Below, piece after piece: positions 8,067 through 17,147 of a stretch of DNA of 43,363 nt. Position numbers and translations under genes: made by a program. The number at the start of each line of letters is the position of its first letter. Within the stretch, counting starts at the first letter, position 1. Origin of the DNA: a virus; IMG/VR virus record IMGVR_UViG_3300027325_000007, positions 1-43,363 of that record; one strand, written 5' to 3'. Under the pieces are notes generated by a model. That model was not told where the DNA came from. It worked only from the letters and a program-made list of their open reading frames with translations, and ran no database searches.

Positions 8067-9376
8067 TACAGATATCCCATAGCGCGCAGGGCTTGAAGTG
8101 CTTGCGTGTCTTGGGGATTCCGCCGAACCCGTTCAATTGCGGCCTCCATCCCTTTTCGATCTCGGTCACTGAGCTTCGTCCAATCGTAAGACTCAGACAG
8201 CGAATTAAGTTCATCGTCCACCTCGGCCTGCGAGTACTGCTTCGCCGGCTGCTGAGCGGCGGCCTGAGCTTGAGCCGCTCCACCCAATGCCTGCCGACTC
8301 TTCTGCAATTCCAGCTCCCGCTTCTCCTTGTCATATTGCCGCATGGTCCGCTCGTGTTCGCGGATCTCAGCAGCCACAGGATCTTCGACGGGCTGAGCAT
8401 TCGCTGCGGCCTCGGCCCCCTCAAGTTTCAACTCGGCTAGACGGCGCTCGATCGGGTCACGGATCTCGGCATTCTCCGAATCCCGACGCTTGCGCCCTAC
8501 GTCCAGCCGCTCGCCCTCGAGCGCCAAGGCTTCCCGCTCGATTGCCTCCGGACTCTCCTGGCGCATCAGGTCTGCCCGCATGTCGTCGAGATCGACCCGG
8601 CCCCGTTCCATTTGGAGTTCATGCGATTCGTGTTTCATCATCGCCTGATCGGCCAGCCGGCCGTGCTCCCGATCCCGGTCAGATCGCTCATCGCCGAACT
8701 CAGTGGCATCCTTAAAGGCTTTGTATTCGGCCATGCTACCAAACTTTTTGCCGGTGGCTTGCTCCAAGATATCGGCAATCGGCTCGAAGTCCCGCCGAGC
8801 CTTTTCGGACATGAGATCACGGCGAAGCGCGTTCGGCATGGCCCGCTGGCCGCGTTGCCCGAGGCGCGAATGATGCCCCGCGAACGCGGCCGCGCCGCCC
8901 ATGACGTGGTCGTAGTCGGCCATGCGTCCGGTCCGCGATCGAGCAGCATGCGGCACGGACGGACCAGCTGCCCCGCCGCCGCCGCCAAGAAAATTGTTGA
9001 GGCCCGCCGACAACCCGCCTGGGCCGCCGATGTTTGGGTCAGCCAAGGGCGAGACGCCAGGCGCTCCCTTGTATCGGCCAAACATGATGTCGTTGCGCAG
9101 CCGGTCTAGCCGGTTCACCGGGAGATCACCAGCCACGGCCCGCGCACCGTGGTTGCGGGTGGAGTGGCTCATGATCTCTTCGTAGCTCGGACGGGCAGGG
9201 GCATTGGCCTGGGCCGCCTGCTTGGCCTTGAACTCGTTGAAGTCAGAACGTCCATAGGTTCGAGCTGGAGGTGCCGCAGCCGGTCGAGGCGCGGGCGGGC
9301 CGTATTGGAGGCCGGCGTTGTGGGCGGGATCGTCGGAGTATCCGTAGCCGCTGATCAAGTCATCATATAAACTCAT
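8066..9376 (-). CDS. Probable internal virion protein with coiled coils
   Basis: This is a 436-residue hydrophilic protein beginning MSLYDDLISGYGYSDD. The N-terminal third is rich in Pro, Ala and Gly. From about residue 220 it becomes a long charged, heptad-like region (for example REHERTMRQYDKEKRELELQ) followed by an Ala/Gln-rich linker and a helical C-terminus ending RAMGYL. There is no enzyme motif, signal peptide or membrane segment. It is co-transcribed and translationally coupled (TAATG) with the giant polyvalent protein, and in short-tailed phages this position is often held by ejection or internal core proteins. That assignment is by context only. The ATG at 9376 has GGTG close upstream and follows a 50-base A+T-rich gap. 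Confidence 0.6.
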   Translation of the reverse strand: MSLYDDLISGYGYSDDPAHNAGLQYGPPAPRPAAAPPARTYGRSDFNEFKAKQAAQANAPARPSYEEIMSHSTRNHGARAVAGDLPVNRLDRLRNDIMFGRYKGAPGVSPLADPNIGGPGGLSAGLNNFLGGGGGAAGPSVPHAARSRTGRMADYDHVMGGAAAFAGHHSRLGQRGQRAMPNALRRDLMSEKARRDFEPIADILEQATGKKFGSMAEYKAFKDATEFGDERSDRDREHGRLADQAMMKHESHELQMERGRVDLDDMRADLMRQESPEAIEREALALEGERLDVGRKRRDSENAEIRDPIERRLAELKLEGAEAAANAQPVEDPVAAEIREHERTMRQYDKEKRELELQKSRQALGGAAQAQAAAQQPAKQYSQAEVDDELNSLSESYDWTKLSDRDRKGMEAAIERVRRNPQDTQALQALRAMGYL

Positions 9377-9397
9377 TTTTCACCATTTGTAATCTAG

Positions 9398-9426
9398 TTA
9401 CTATTGAAAGTTAGCATCTACAGCAA
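9398..9426 (-). promoter_or_regulatory. Weak candidate promoter ahead of the two internal virion genes
   Basis: On the minus strand TTGCTG is separated by 17 bases from TAGTAA in the only A+T-rich gap of the tail operon (9377-9426). Both boxes match the sigma-70 consensus poorly, so this is a tentative call. A promoter here could boost the genes at 9376 and 8066 late in infection. Confidence 0.22.
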
Positions 9427-9702
9427 TTATTTACCACAAGAACAAGCCCGCCGAATCGCCCGCTTGCGAGGGGTGTCCAACGCGGGCGGCGGATCCATCC
9501 AACTGCGCCTTTCACCCTCTTCTAAAACACAACAAAAGTCCGCCGCATCGATTGCCAGCTCCCCGGATTCAAGCCGGTTCCCAAGGATGAAGTAGCGTTC
9601 GGCAACCATCTTCCGCCAAGCCGCGCCGGCCTCGGTCTGAGCACGGCAGAGGGTACAAAAGGCGCGGGACCGGCAGACCTCGGAATCAATGAAATGCTGC
9701 AT
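9427..9702 (-). CDS. Small cysteine-rich protein, unknown function
   Basis: This is a 91-residue protein beginning MQHFIDSEVCRSRAFC. The ATG at 9702 overlaps the upstream stop (TGATG), which favours it over a TTG two codons earlier. It has seven cysteines, grouped as CRSRAFCTLC near the N-terminus, FCC in the middle and CSC close to the end. This pattern suggests one or two metal-binding sites or disulfides. It has no signal peptide. It lies at the end of the fibre gene cluster, directly after the large cysteine-rich protein, and may be a minor virion component or an assembly factor. No family is recognised. Confidence 0.65.
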   Translation of the reverse strand: MQHFIDSEVCRSRAFCTLCRAQTEAGAAWRKMVAERYFILGNRLESGELAIDAADFCCVLEEGERRSWMDPPPALDTPRKRAIRRACSCGK

Positions 9703-11327
9703 CAACAAGGCTCCTGAATGGTTTCGAATTCCAAGCCGCCCAAATCATTCAAGAACACCCGGACGATCATGCCCGACACCGGATCGTAGACGAAGGCTTC
9801 GACTCCACTATCGCAGTTCCAAACGTATGCCGGGTTCGGAAAAAGCCCAGTGGCTGGATCCAACAACCACCCGGCTCCAGAAGGGCAGTCTGGCGTGAAG
9901 GTCGTTTGATCCAAGCACGCCGGCGGATCACAGTCGGTTTCCTCTCCACAACACCAGTCCACGCGAACTTGTAAGTTGGAGGCGAGCGTGAAGTCAGGTT
10001 CGTCGGTCTGCACACCCGGCTGATTCACTGGATCAAAGGGACGGGAGTACTCGCCGTCACCGGGACAGGTGTCGGCGTTCACGTGGCCCAGCCGGTTTGG
10101 AGTCGCGGCATCGAAAGCCAGGTTGAGCGGCAACAAATCGTTCACCGCTTCGCACCCTACGGGGAACCCGCCAGCGAACATTTTCGTCCAATCACGAGAG
10201 GTCGCTGAGACCATCCCCAACCCCAAGGCGAGCACGGGTAAGCCAACGGCTTCGACTCGCACCCACATCGACGGATGAAAGAAATGAAAGGTCAGCCGCA
10301 AATCCACCGTGGCCGTGGCCGTGACGGCGTTCGAGGCGAACGCATCCGCACAGCTCGGCGCCGGATCGTAAGGCGGCGGCGGAGATGATGAGAGCAAGTC
10401 CAGCTCAAGGTAATCGATTTGGATGGCATTTGGAACCGTCTGAACCACTTCACCATCATCAATCTCAACACAGTTTTCCGAAGGACTGGACGGTACCGCC
10501 AACCAGCTCAGCCGCCAGTATTCGGCCTGCACAATGTTCCCGTCAGAAGCCCGGACCAATCGACGGTGACACCACGTGCACGCATCCATTGACCACGTGA
10601 GCAAGGCCGTCTTGGGCAGCCCGCCACAGCTGCAAACTGATGGGTCGCCTTGACGGCACCCAGGGCAAGGAGCTGGCTCGACACACACCGGATCACAACA
10701 TTTACGAGTGACCTTAATCTCACCGGCATCGATCAACTGCGACGGAGCTGGTTCGTTCGGCGGCCCACTTGTAAGCGGCGGTACATCCTCGGACGGCTCA
10801 AGAGTTATCACCTGGACCCCACAATTAGTGTAGTCGGTCGGATCCGTGGCCGGACGCCACAGATGAAGGTAGCCTGCTTGCCAAAACACCGCTTGGCTCG
10901 GCATCGAAACGAACGGCGCATCGATTTGCCAACCCGTTCCAGGCATCCCACTGACGAGCACCCGCGCCGGGATCACCCATTCCTCGAATGGTGCCGAGGT
11001 GGACGCCGAGCGGCGAACGCGGGCATGAATGGTGAACTCGGCAACGACGTGCACCACACCAGAACCAACGCAAACTCGGTCCAGCAAGCGCACGAAGTTG
11101 GACACCTCGAACTCGTAGTATCGATAAAGCGGCCCAGGAAGTGGAACCTCCCGAGTCCATGCCTGATCTGGGATCGACCACCCACTTAGGTCCAACTCCG
11201 CCGTGCCGATGTCGCAGTCAGGACACTCCCAAGGCACCGTTCCAGGGCACGGCGTACAACCGCAGCACAAACAGGGATCCGCCTGCAAAGCCTCGATCGC
11301 AGGTAGTGGGATGTCGGAGGCTCCCAT
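9702..11327 (-). CDS. Large cysteine-rich structural protein, likely tail or fibre component
   Basis: This is a 541-residue protein. The start is taken at the ATG at 11327, because it overlaps the upstream stop (TGATG); a longer frame reaching 11480 would run inside the previous gene. The sequence is rich in beta-type residues, Pro and Gly, with clusters of cysteines near residues 20-40 (CLCCGCTPC, ECPDC), in the middle (RKCCDPVC, CPGC, CSCGG) and near the C-terminus (CCGEETDC). These look like repeated zinc-ribbon or disulfide knots in an otherwise beta-rich adhesin-like protein. It belongs to the run of virion genes between 9.4 and 24.8 kb. No catalytic motif is visible and the exact role is unknown. 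Confidence 0.65.
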   Translation of the reverse strand: MGASDIPLPAIEALQADPCLCCGCTPCPGTVPWECPDCDIGTAELDLSGWSIPDQAWTREVPLPGPLYRYYEFEVSNFVRLLDRVCVGSGVVHVVAEFTIHARVRRSASTSAPFEEWVIPARVLVSGMPGTGWQIDAPFVSMPSQAVFWQAGYLHLWRPATDPTDYTNCGVQVITLEPSEDVPPLTSGPPNEPAPSQLIDAGEIKVTRKCCDPVCVEPAPCPGCRQGDPSVCSCGGLPKTALLTWSMDACTWCHRRLVRASDGNIVQAEYWRLSWLAVPSSPSENCVEIDDGEVVQTVPNAIQIDYLELDLLSSSPPPPYDPAPSCADAFASNAVTATATVDLRLTFHFFHPSMWVRVEAVGLPVLALGLGMVSATSRDWTKMFAGGFPVGCEAVNDLLPLNLAFDAATPNRLGHVNADTCPGDGEYSRPFDPVNQPGVQTDEPDFTLASNLQVRVDWCCGEETDCDPPACLDQTTFTPDCPSGAGWLLDPATGLFPNPAYVWNCDSGVEAFVYDPVSGMIVRVFLNDLGGLEFETIQEPC

Positions 11328-12079
11328 CAAGCCACCCGCAAAAGGCGCAGTCGACCCGCACAACACTGCAGCATGAGGTTGTTCTGATTGGCCACGCCTA
11401 CCTGATGCTCGACAATCCCGCACTGGCCCGCCGCTGCAAGATCTTGGTCCCACAACCACGACGCCACCGGAGCGCTCCACACGCCATTCTGAGCGGTCAC
11501 CGCTTCATCCTGTGGCGTGGTCGCTGGATCATCATTAACCCCGCACACCCACGGCACATCAGCCGGCATCACCGGCTGGCCTGTCACCGGGTCAGTCGTC
11601 ACGAGGGACAACACTGGTGCGACGGTGATATCAATGCAGTCGCAAGGGTCTTGGGGCTCCGGCGCATCGGCGGTCAGAGCGGTGATTTGAAAGGTTAGGA
11701 TCGACCAAAGCAAATGCTGCCCCGGCCCCAGACCCAAACCCGCGATTGGCTCGACCGGCGGAACAACGGCATTGATTGGCACGCCGTTGAGAGTCGGAAC
11801 CAGCACCCCAGGCGTCGCGCCGGCTTGAATGTCCACCGTTCCGGGAAAGGCTCGGATGCCATCAAGTGCCCCGTCACCCGTAGAGTCCACGCACGACGGC
11901 TTGAACGGCCAGGGGAGCGGCACAGCTGCTGGACCGCCTTCGCTCCATTGCCGCAGCGGCGTGTGTGTAAGAACGGTGCTCCAGTTTTCTCCAGACGTAC
12001 TATCGGAAGAATCACCGGGCAGGCTCCAATCAGGAAAAGGCCAACCATCGTGCTGACTGAATGGGTCGAACGGATCCAC
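11327..12079 (-). CDS. Probable virion structural protein
   Basis: This is a 250-residue protein beginning with a GTG start just after the stop of the previous gene (one intervening base). It reads MDPFDPFSQHDGWPFPDW and is acidic, Pro/Gly-rich and beta-like, with few charged helices. It has several cysteines (DPCDCIDI, a CCAG near the end). There is no signal peptide or membrane segment. Its place between a 1140-residue repeat protein and a 541-residue cysteine-rich protein makes a fibre or tail accessory role likely. I do not recognise a domain. The end is coupled to the next gene by TGATG. Confidence 0.6.
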   Translation of the reverse strand: MDPFDPFSQHDGWPFPDWSLPGDSSDSTSGENWSTVLTHTPLRQWSEGGPAAVPLPWPFKPSCVDSTGDGALDGIRAFPGTVDIQAGATPGVLVPTLNGVPINAVVPPVEPIAGLGLGPGQHLLWSILTFQITALTADAPEPQDPCDCIDITVAPVLSLVTTDPVTGQPVMPADVPWVCGVNDDPATTPQDEAVTAQNGVWSAPVASWLWDQDLAAAGQCGIVEHQVGVANQNNLMLQCCAGRLRLLRVA

Positions 12080-12080
12080 G

Positions 12081-15000
12081 CTAGGGCACCCAGTCCAAGT
12101 TTGCCGTTAAGTAGCCGCTTGGAGTGGTACCGTCATCATAGACAAGGATCGGCGGAGGCAAGAAGTTGATGAGATCCACTGGTGTCTGCGCCGTCGGAGC
12201 CAGCAACATAGGCGGGTTCACGGAACATTCTTTCCAGTCGCTCGTACTACCGTTGATTCCCTGAGCGGTCATCCGGCCCTCAATGTCTGGCTCCCGAATC
12301 TCATGGTCAGGCCCGTAGTCGTACCAGGGGAAAGCCCGGTAGTAGCGAACGATCTTGACGGTGTAATATCCGCGCGGCCGTTCGATGAACTGCATATCTT
12401 GTCCGTGCACACTGGAGCACATAAGTTGTTCAGCAATCAGAGGGTCGGTGGTTTCCCGCACTTCGTAGAGGTATCCAACTTGGCGAGCGATCAGCGGCGG
12501 CATGTTCTCATCTCCGGTCGGACTCCCTGTGCTCCCTGCGTTCCAAGACGACTCACGCTCGTTCAGCACATAGCCAGGATTCGAACGAGGCCCGTCGCGC
12601 TTGTAGCTGACGTAACGGCGGCACGCCGCGCCGTCCCACTCGCCAGTGGTGATCCGCCCGAGGCAGGCCCGAACGGTGCCGCTGAATGTGCAATCCTGGT
12701 TGAATCCGACCGACTTCTGCAAAGGCAGGCCGGTGCCCGCATATTGATCAAGGAGCGCCTGAACGCCAGCGGCGTCGAGGTTGCGGAACACATGGCAGCG
12801 ATACTCGAGGCCATTGTTCTCCATCAGGAACGCCTCTTGCTGAGGGACGCTGGTCCGCGTCCGGGACTCGGTGGCGTAGCCGGTGTCGGTCGGCCGGCTC
12901 GTGACGCTGACGATCTCACCTGGCACCGCGACTGGATCCGCCAGCGGGGCGGCGGCTTGACTATGGGTTTCGGTGACGGTCTCCGAATCGCAAGTGGCCG
13001 CTACAGCGCGTCCGACCTGGTCCTTTATCTCGTAGACATCCTCGCGGAGATCGTACGAGCAATCGGGATTGTGGGTGATGCGCCGGCTCACCCGGATGCC
13101 TGCGCTCGTGACCGTGAGCGGCAATGGTTCGTTGGCCACGGTCACACCAAGGAACCAGCGGGTGCGCACGCAGCGGGCCGCGCCCAGTTCGGTGTCGGTT
13201 GGACCGATGTCACGGAACTTCGTCTGCGCCGCACTCACGGTCACGTCCCACGTGCCATCATCGTTTGCCCGGGGACGGCGGCTCAGCGTCCAGCCCTGCC
13301 CGCCGATGCCACCGAACACCGCATCGGTGAACGCCGGCGAGTCCGGAGCGGGCTGGTCCTCGAACACCCATTGAATCACACAGCGGCTGCAGTTCTCCTC
13401 AAGGATGAGATTCGCATACTCCGCCGTGATTTCATCATCGATCGGGTTCTTGCGGATCTGGTAGTTGAAACAGCAGTCGTCAGTGATCTGAAACGAGAGA
13501 TTGTTGTTGGTGTCGTCGGTCAGGTTCGCCGCCGCGATCGCTGCGTTCAACGTGGCCAAGTCCACGCCTTCTCCGACTGCCACGTAGGCGGTGCCGTTCT
13601 GGGTCGGGAAGGTGAAACTTTGTTCGACCGCCTCCTTGGTGGTGGTCGTCGAGCTGGTGGCCCAAGTCCCCGAACCCGTTGGCCGATTCTGAACCCGCAC
13701 CGTCACCCCTGGCGGCACGGTAGGAGGGCAGAGAAGCGGGCTACCCGCGTGGGTGTGGGTCTCGGTCGTCTCTTCACGGCGACACGTCTTGAAGCAGCTG
13801 ACCGCCGCCTCATCCTTGTGCTCGACGCACTCCAGCGTCTCATCGATGGTGCAGTCTGCATTGTAAACGCGGCTGAGGCGGTAGTCCTTGCCGGGTTCGC
13901 AGATGGCCGGCAGATCGTTCTCCAAGGACTGGGCGGCGAGATCATCTTCCGGGATCCCTTGCCGAACGACCGCGGTTCGGCAGTCGCCACAGCGGACGGC
14001 GCTGCGGTGCTCGGGATGATTCACCTGCACCGAGGTCGTCGTCGTTTCCGTAGTGTTCCACGTGCCGTCGTCGTTCGGCCGGTTGCTGACCTCGATCGTC
14101 ACGCCGGCGGGAGCGGTCGACGGCGGAACAACCGGCGCGGCCGCGTGGGTGTGCGTCTCGGTCGTCGTCGTCGAGCGACACGACATGCGCACCGAATTGC
14201 CCTCCTGATTTTTGTATTCCACACACTCCAAGGTCTCGGTGACCGTGCAATCGTCGGCGTAGCGGCGGGTGAGGCGGTAGTCCTTGCCGGGTTCGCACAG
14301 CTCAGGCAGATCGTTTTCGAGGGATTCGGTGGCCAGTTCCGAGACCTTGATGCCTTCCTTCGTGTGTACCGTGGTGCACGAACCGCAGCTCACCCGGCCA
14401 CGATACGGAGCATGGTCTTGCGTGAGCGTCTCGGTGCAGGTGACGATGATGTTGTACTTGCCCTCGCCGGCTTCAAAGATCTGCTTGCGGCAACTGATTC
14501 CATCCTCGTTCGGGCACGGCACGTCATAGTCCGGGTTCTCCGGATCCGTGACCCCGTAAAACAGAGATTGCCGGACAACCGCCGAGCAGCTGCAACCCGT
14601 GATCACGTTCAGCAATACGGTCGGATCCTCGTCACCACCGAACCGGCAAATGATATTGATCAAGCCATCATGGGTGCTCGAGGCCGTCGAGGTGGTTCCG
14701 CCCATGGCCTCGCATTCGTCAATGATGTCCTGAGCCTTGCAGTAGGGGACGTCCCACGAATAGATGATCCGCTCGGAGTTCGAACCGCCGAGATCTGAAA
14801 AGCCGTTGAGCTGCCACTTCTGCGAGTTCACGAAGGCCACTTCGACGGTCTTGCTTCCGTCTTCCTCAAGGTGGGATTTTCCGTAGACGAAACACCAAGG
14901 CCCTTCGTGCATGATCGGCGCGCCGTCTTCCTCACCACAATCGGACTCGGGCCGGTGACCGACCTCAGGCCAATCGCATTGCACCTGCATCTCGTTGATC

Positions 15001-15503
15001 AGCTCATCCGCCTTGTCGGGGTGGACGCCAGGCCAACGGAGCACCCGAAAGTCTTGCCCGCCCTGGTTGGTGTTGTTGCCGTGGTTGTCCGCGCCGTAAT
15101 GGCGGGTGTTCGCGCACCGGGCGTCACGCCACTCCAAGGACTCATGGCACTCCCGAGCCAGCGTCTGGACCAAGACCCATTGCTTGCCCTCCGGAGGCCG
15201 GGATGAACGGCCAATGACTCGCTGGTCCCGTGCCTCGGTCTCGTTCATGATGACCGTCGAAATGTGCCGGTAGGTGCCCGACCACTTCTTGCCGCTGATC
15301 ATGGGATCTTTGACACAGGCCGAACACTCTTCGTTGCAGACGTCGGTGTACATCTCCAATGCATCGCGCATCTTGCAGGCCATATCATACGGGATGAACT
15401 TCATCATCCGCACCAGCTGACCTTCTGGAAGCATGCCCTTGGAGTCGGCCCGCACCAGCTCCCACTTATGGTTCGCGAGAAATCCCTTAACGACCGGATT
15501 CAT
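12081..15503 (-). CDS. Large repeat-containing fibre-like protein with HxH motifs
   Basis: This is a 1140-residue protein. The ATG at 15503 has a G-rich ribosome-binding stretch upstream; a GTG four codons earlier is possible. Residues about 380-850 hold four tandem units of about 132 residues, each with a strand-like element of the type NRPxDDGTW. Units 1 and 2 also carry SLENDLP, CEPGKDYRL and THTHA. The HTH motif (His-Thr-His) is present near residues 448 and 579, is missing from unit 3, and becomes HSQ near 843. In T4-like long fibres HxH motifs coordinate metal in a trimeric needle, so a trimeric fibre is a reasonable guess. The N-terminal 370 residues are cysteine-rich and may attach it to the particle. 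Confidence 0.65.
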   Translation of the reverse strand: MNPVVKGFLANHKWELVRADSKGMLPEGQLVRMMKFIPYDMACKMRDALEMYTDVCNEECSACVKDPMISGKKWSGTYRHISTVIMNETEARDQRVIGRSSRPPEGKQWVLVQTLARECHESLEWRDARCANTRHYGADNHGNNTNQGGQDFRVLRWPGVHPDKADELINEMQVQCDWPEVGHRPESDCGEEDGAPIMHEGPWCFVYGKSHLEEDGSKTVEVAFVNSQKWQLNGFSDLGGSNSERIIYSWDVPYCKAQDIIDECEAMGGTTSTASSTHDGLINIICRFGGDEDPTVLLNVITGCSCSAVVRQSLFYGVTDPENPDYDVPCPNEDGISCRKQIFEAGEGKYNIIVTCTETLTQDHAPYRGRVSCGSCTTVHTKEGIKVSELATESLENDLPELCEPGKDYRLTRRYADDCTVTETLECVEYKNQEGNSVRMSCRSTTTTETHTHAAAPVVPPSTAPAGVTIEVSNRPNDDGTWNTTETTTTSVQVNHPEHRSAVRCGDCRTAVVRQGIPEDDLAAQSLENDLPAICEPGKDYRLSRVYNADCTIDETLECVEHKDEAAVSCFKTCRREETTETHTHAGSPLLCPPTVPPGVTVRVQNRPTGSGTWATSSTTTTKEAVEQSFTFPTQNGTAYVAVGEGVDLATLNAAIAAANLTDDTNNNLSFQITDDCCFNYQIRKNPIDDEITAEYANLILEENCSRCVIQWVFEDQPAPDSPAFTDAVFGGIGGQGWTLSRRPRANDDGTWDVTVSAAQTKFRDIGPTDTELGAARCVRTRWFLGVTVANEPLPLTVTSAGIRVSRRITHNPDCSYDLREDVYEIKDQVGRAVAATCDSETVTETHSQAAAPLADPVAVPGEIVSVTSRPTDTGYATESRTRTSVPQQEAFLMENNGLEYRCHVFRNLDAAGVQALLDQYAGTGLPLQKSVGFNQDCTFSGTVRACLGRITTGEWDGAACRRYVSYKRDGPRSNPGYVLNERESSWNAGSTGSPTGDENMPPLIARQVGYLYEVRETTDPLIAEQLMCSSVHGQDMQFIERPRGYYTVKIVRYYRAFPWYDYGPDHEIREPDIEGRMTAQGINGSTSDWKECSVNPPMLLAPTAQTPVDLINFLPPPILVYDDGTTPSGYLTANLDWVP

Positions 15504-15636
15504 TATCTGGCCCACCCCCAGGGCTACGCATCAGCGCCACGAGCTCACGCAAGCGAGCCCATACAAAAAGAGCGGATGCAATGCACCCGCCCACACAGAA
15601 GCCGATTAGAGCGACCACTACCCGCGCAGCATTCAC
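15487..15636 (-). CDS. Small single-pass membrane protein
   Basis: This 49-residue frame starts at a GTG three bases after the preceding stop codon. It encodes MNAARVVVALIGFCVGGC, then a continuing hydrophobic segment to about residue 26, and a short Arg-containing, hydrophilic tail. One transmembrane helix is predicted by eye. It overlaps the start of the 1140-residue gene by 17 bases in another frame. Tight placement within the operon and the clean hydrophobic profile argue that it is real. It could be a second holin-like or pinholin protein or a small membrane modulator; there is no direct evidence. Confidence 0.5.
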   Translation of the reverse strand: MNAARVVVALIGFCVGGCIASALFVWARLRELVALMRSPGGGPDNESGR

Positions 15637-15639
15637 GTT

Positions 15640-15912
15640 TTAAGATTCGTCCTTGCCTTCGGGCTGCTTGACCTTCTTCTTCGCCCGCCGCTTCCGCTTG
15701 GGCTTCAAGGGCCGGTCGGGATCCAGCTCGGGAATGGCGAGAACCCGCTCAGCCAGCTCGGCCTCAGCGTCGGCCGCGCCGCCCACCAAGATATCCATGG
15801 CGGACAGTTCTAGTTCGGTTCGATCCTCGATGGAGATCCCGCCGAGCCCCTCGGCTCGTTTGATCCTCTTTTCGAGGCCGCGAATGTTGGCGATGTGTTC
15901 GGACAAATTCAT
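15640..15912 (-). CDS. Small charged protein, unknown function
   Basis: This is a 90-residue protein beginning MNLSEHIANIRGLEKRIKRA. The N-terminal two thirds form a probable helical region with acidic stretches, and the C-terminus is strongly basic (KPKRKRRAKKKVKQ). There is no signal peptide. It sits between the beta-helix fibre gene and the small membrane protein in the structural operon, with only two bases separating it from the gene upstream. It might be a fibre chaperone or a nucleic-acid-binding accessory protein, but this is a guess from composition only. Confidence 0.6.
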   Translation of the reverse strand: MNLSEHIANIRGLEKRIKRAEGLGGISIEDRTELELSAMDILVGGAADAEAELAERVLAIPELDPDRPLKPKRKRRAKKKVKQPEGKDES

Positions 15913-15914
15913 AA

Positions 15915-17141
15915 TCAGACCAGGGTGTTGTTGACGTAGTCGCGCATCTTGTTGGTGTTGGCTGCGGTGAGAGTCTGCGCCCAGCTGCCGTGGCCGATCA
16001 CACTCCGCGTGTTGAAGGGAGCGGTGAGGCGGGAAAACCCGGCGAGATGGGGCCGGTAGTGGGTGCCACCCGTCGCCTTGAAATTTGACTGGCTGGCGAT
16101 ATCGCCCCGGCTCATGATGCTGGCCGGACTCACAATCTCCACCGTGGCCAGACTCGAAATATCGTTGTAGCTGCTCGTGATGGTGGCCGCGCCCCGGTAA
16201 GTCTGACGCCCCGACGCCGTGAGGGTGTCGTAGTAGGACCGCACTAAAGCCGTGTTGTAGTTGCGTGTGTAGCTCCGGCTCGACCCCTCGAATCCATACC
16301 CGAGAAAATCACCGGCCCCGACCTCGTTCCGAAGCTCGCTGTAACTTTTCAAGATCGAGTAGTACAGCCGAACGAGGCCGCTGAACTGGCGAAGGTAGCC
16401 GCCCAAAATCGTGGTGTAGTAGAGCCACTGCCGAGTGCCAGCGGTGAAATAGACACGCGCCGTCGCACCGAAATGTGTGTAGATAGCACGCACATCATCA
16501 CGGCCCGTGAAAACCCAATACGCCTCCGCCTCGTGACGGTGGTAGGTGAGGCGCACGTTGGTCGAATTGTTGCCGTAGATCCGCGCCCGCGCCGAGGCTT
16601 CGAGTGCTGCCACCGCGATCGAGGCCCCTCTTAAATAGATCAGCGCACCAGTATCCACCGTGGAATTCTGGAAACTGCCAGAAGCCCCGCGAAGATCCAG
16701 CAGCGCACCGTTGAGCACTCGCACTTTCCGAACAGTGATGGCCGGGGCCGCGTCGAGGTATAGGTTGGCGTGTTCGACCACGGTCTCGGTGACGCGGGTA
16801 CTCCCCCAGGGGAAACGATCCACCTCGGTGCCGTACCGACCGACCACCACGTTGCCGAGATTGTCACGGAGTTCGACCAAGCGAGCGGTGTCGATATCGT
16901 ATCGGCCTTCCCATGCCACGCCGTCGTGAACGGTCTGCACGTGGACCGCCATGCTCAACGTCGACGCGTCGGTGGCATGGAGTAAAATGGTGGCTGCCCC
17001 TACGTTGCCCCGATTGTAGTTGGTGACAATGTAGTGGCAGCCGGTCTGAAGGTCGCCAGCATTGCGAAGCGCGAGTAGTGCCGCACGCGTCATGGGCGCC
17101 GGACAACTGTCGGTCTTCGGATTGTAGTGGTCAGCCTTCAT
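15915..17141 (-). CDS. Probable beta-helical tail spike or fibre protein
   Basis: This is a 408-residue protein beginning MKADHYNPKTDSCPAP. After an N-terminal domain of about 90 residues, the centre shows short repeating strand-turn patterns such as LDLRGASGSFQNSTVD and LIYLRGASIAV, with regularly spaced Asn, Gly, Tyr and Val, as in parallel beta-helix spikes. The C-terminal 100 residues (from NYNTALVRSYYD) continue the pattern and end in a short helical tail. No glycosidase or lyase motif could be assigned. The gene begins six bases after the 3' end of an embedded tRNA gene. A receptor-binding or glycan-binding role is inferred from fold type and position. Confidence 0.6.
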   Translation of the reverse strand: MKADHYNPKTDSCPAPMTRAALLALRNAGDLQTGCHYIVTNYNRGNVGAATILLHATDASTLSMAVHVQTVHDGVAWEGRYDIDTARLVELRDNLGNVVVGRYGTEVDRFPWGSTRVTETVVEHANLYLDAAPAITVRKVRVLNGALLDLRGASGSFQNSTVDTGALIYLRGASIAVAALEASARARIYGNNSTNVRLTYHRHEAEAYWVFTGRDDVRAIYTHFGATARVYFTAGTRQWLYYTTILGGYLRQFSGLVRLYYSILKSYSELRNEVGAGDFLGYGFEGSSRSYTRNYNTALVRSYYDTLTASGRQTYRGAATITSSYNDISSLATVEIVSPASIMSRGDIASQSNFKATGGTHYRPHLAGFSRLTAPFNTRSVIGHGSWAQTLTAANTNKMRDYVNNTLV

Positions 17142-17147
17142 AGTGAT

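Noticed and set aside
12303-14798. An 831-codon open frame on the plus strand.
   Set aside because: It lies wholly inside the repeat-rich 1140-residue gene, has Arg/His-rich composition typical of an antisense shadow in G+C-rich DNA, and has no ribosome-binding site or recognisable domain.
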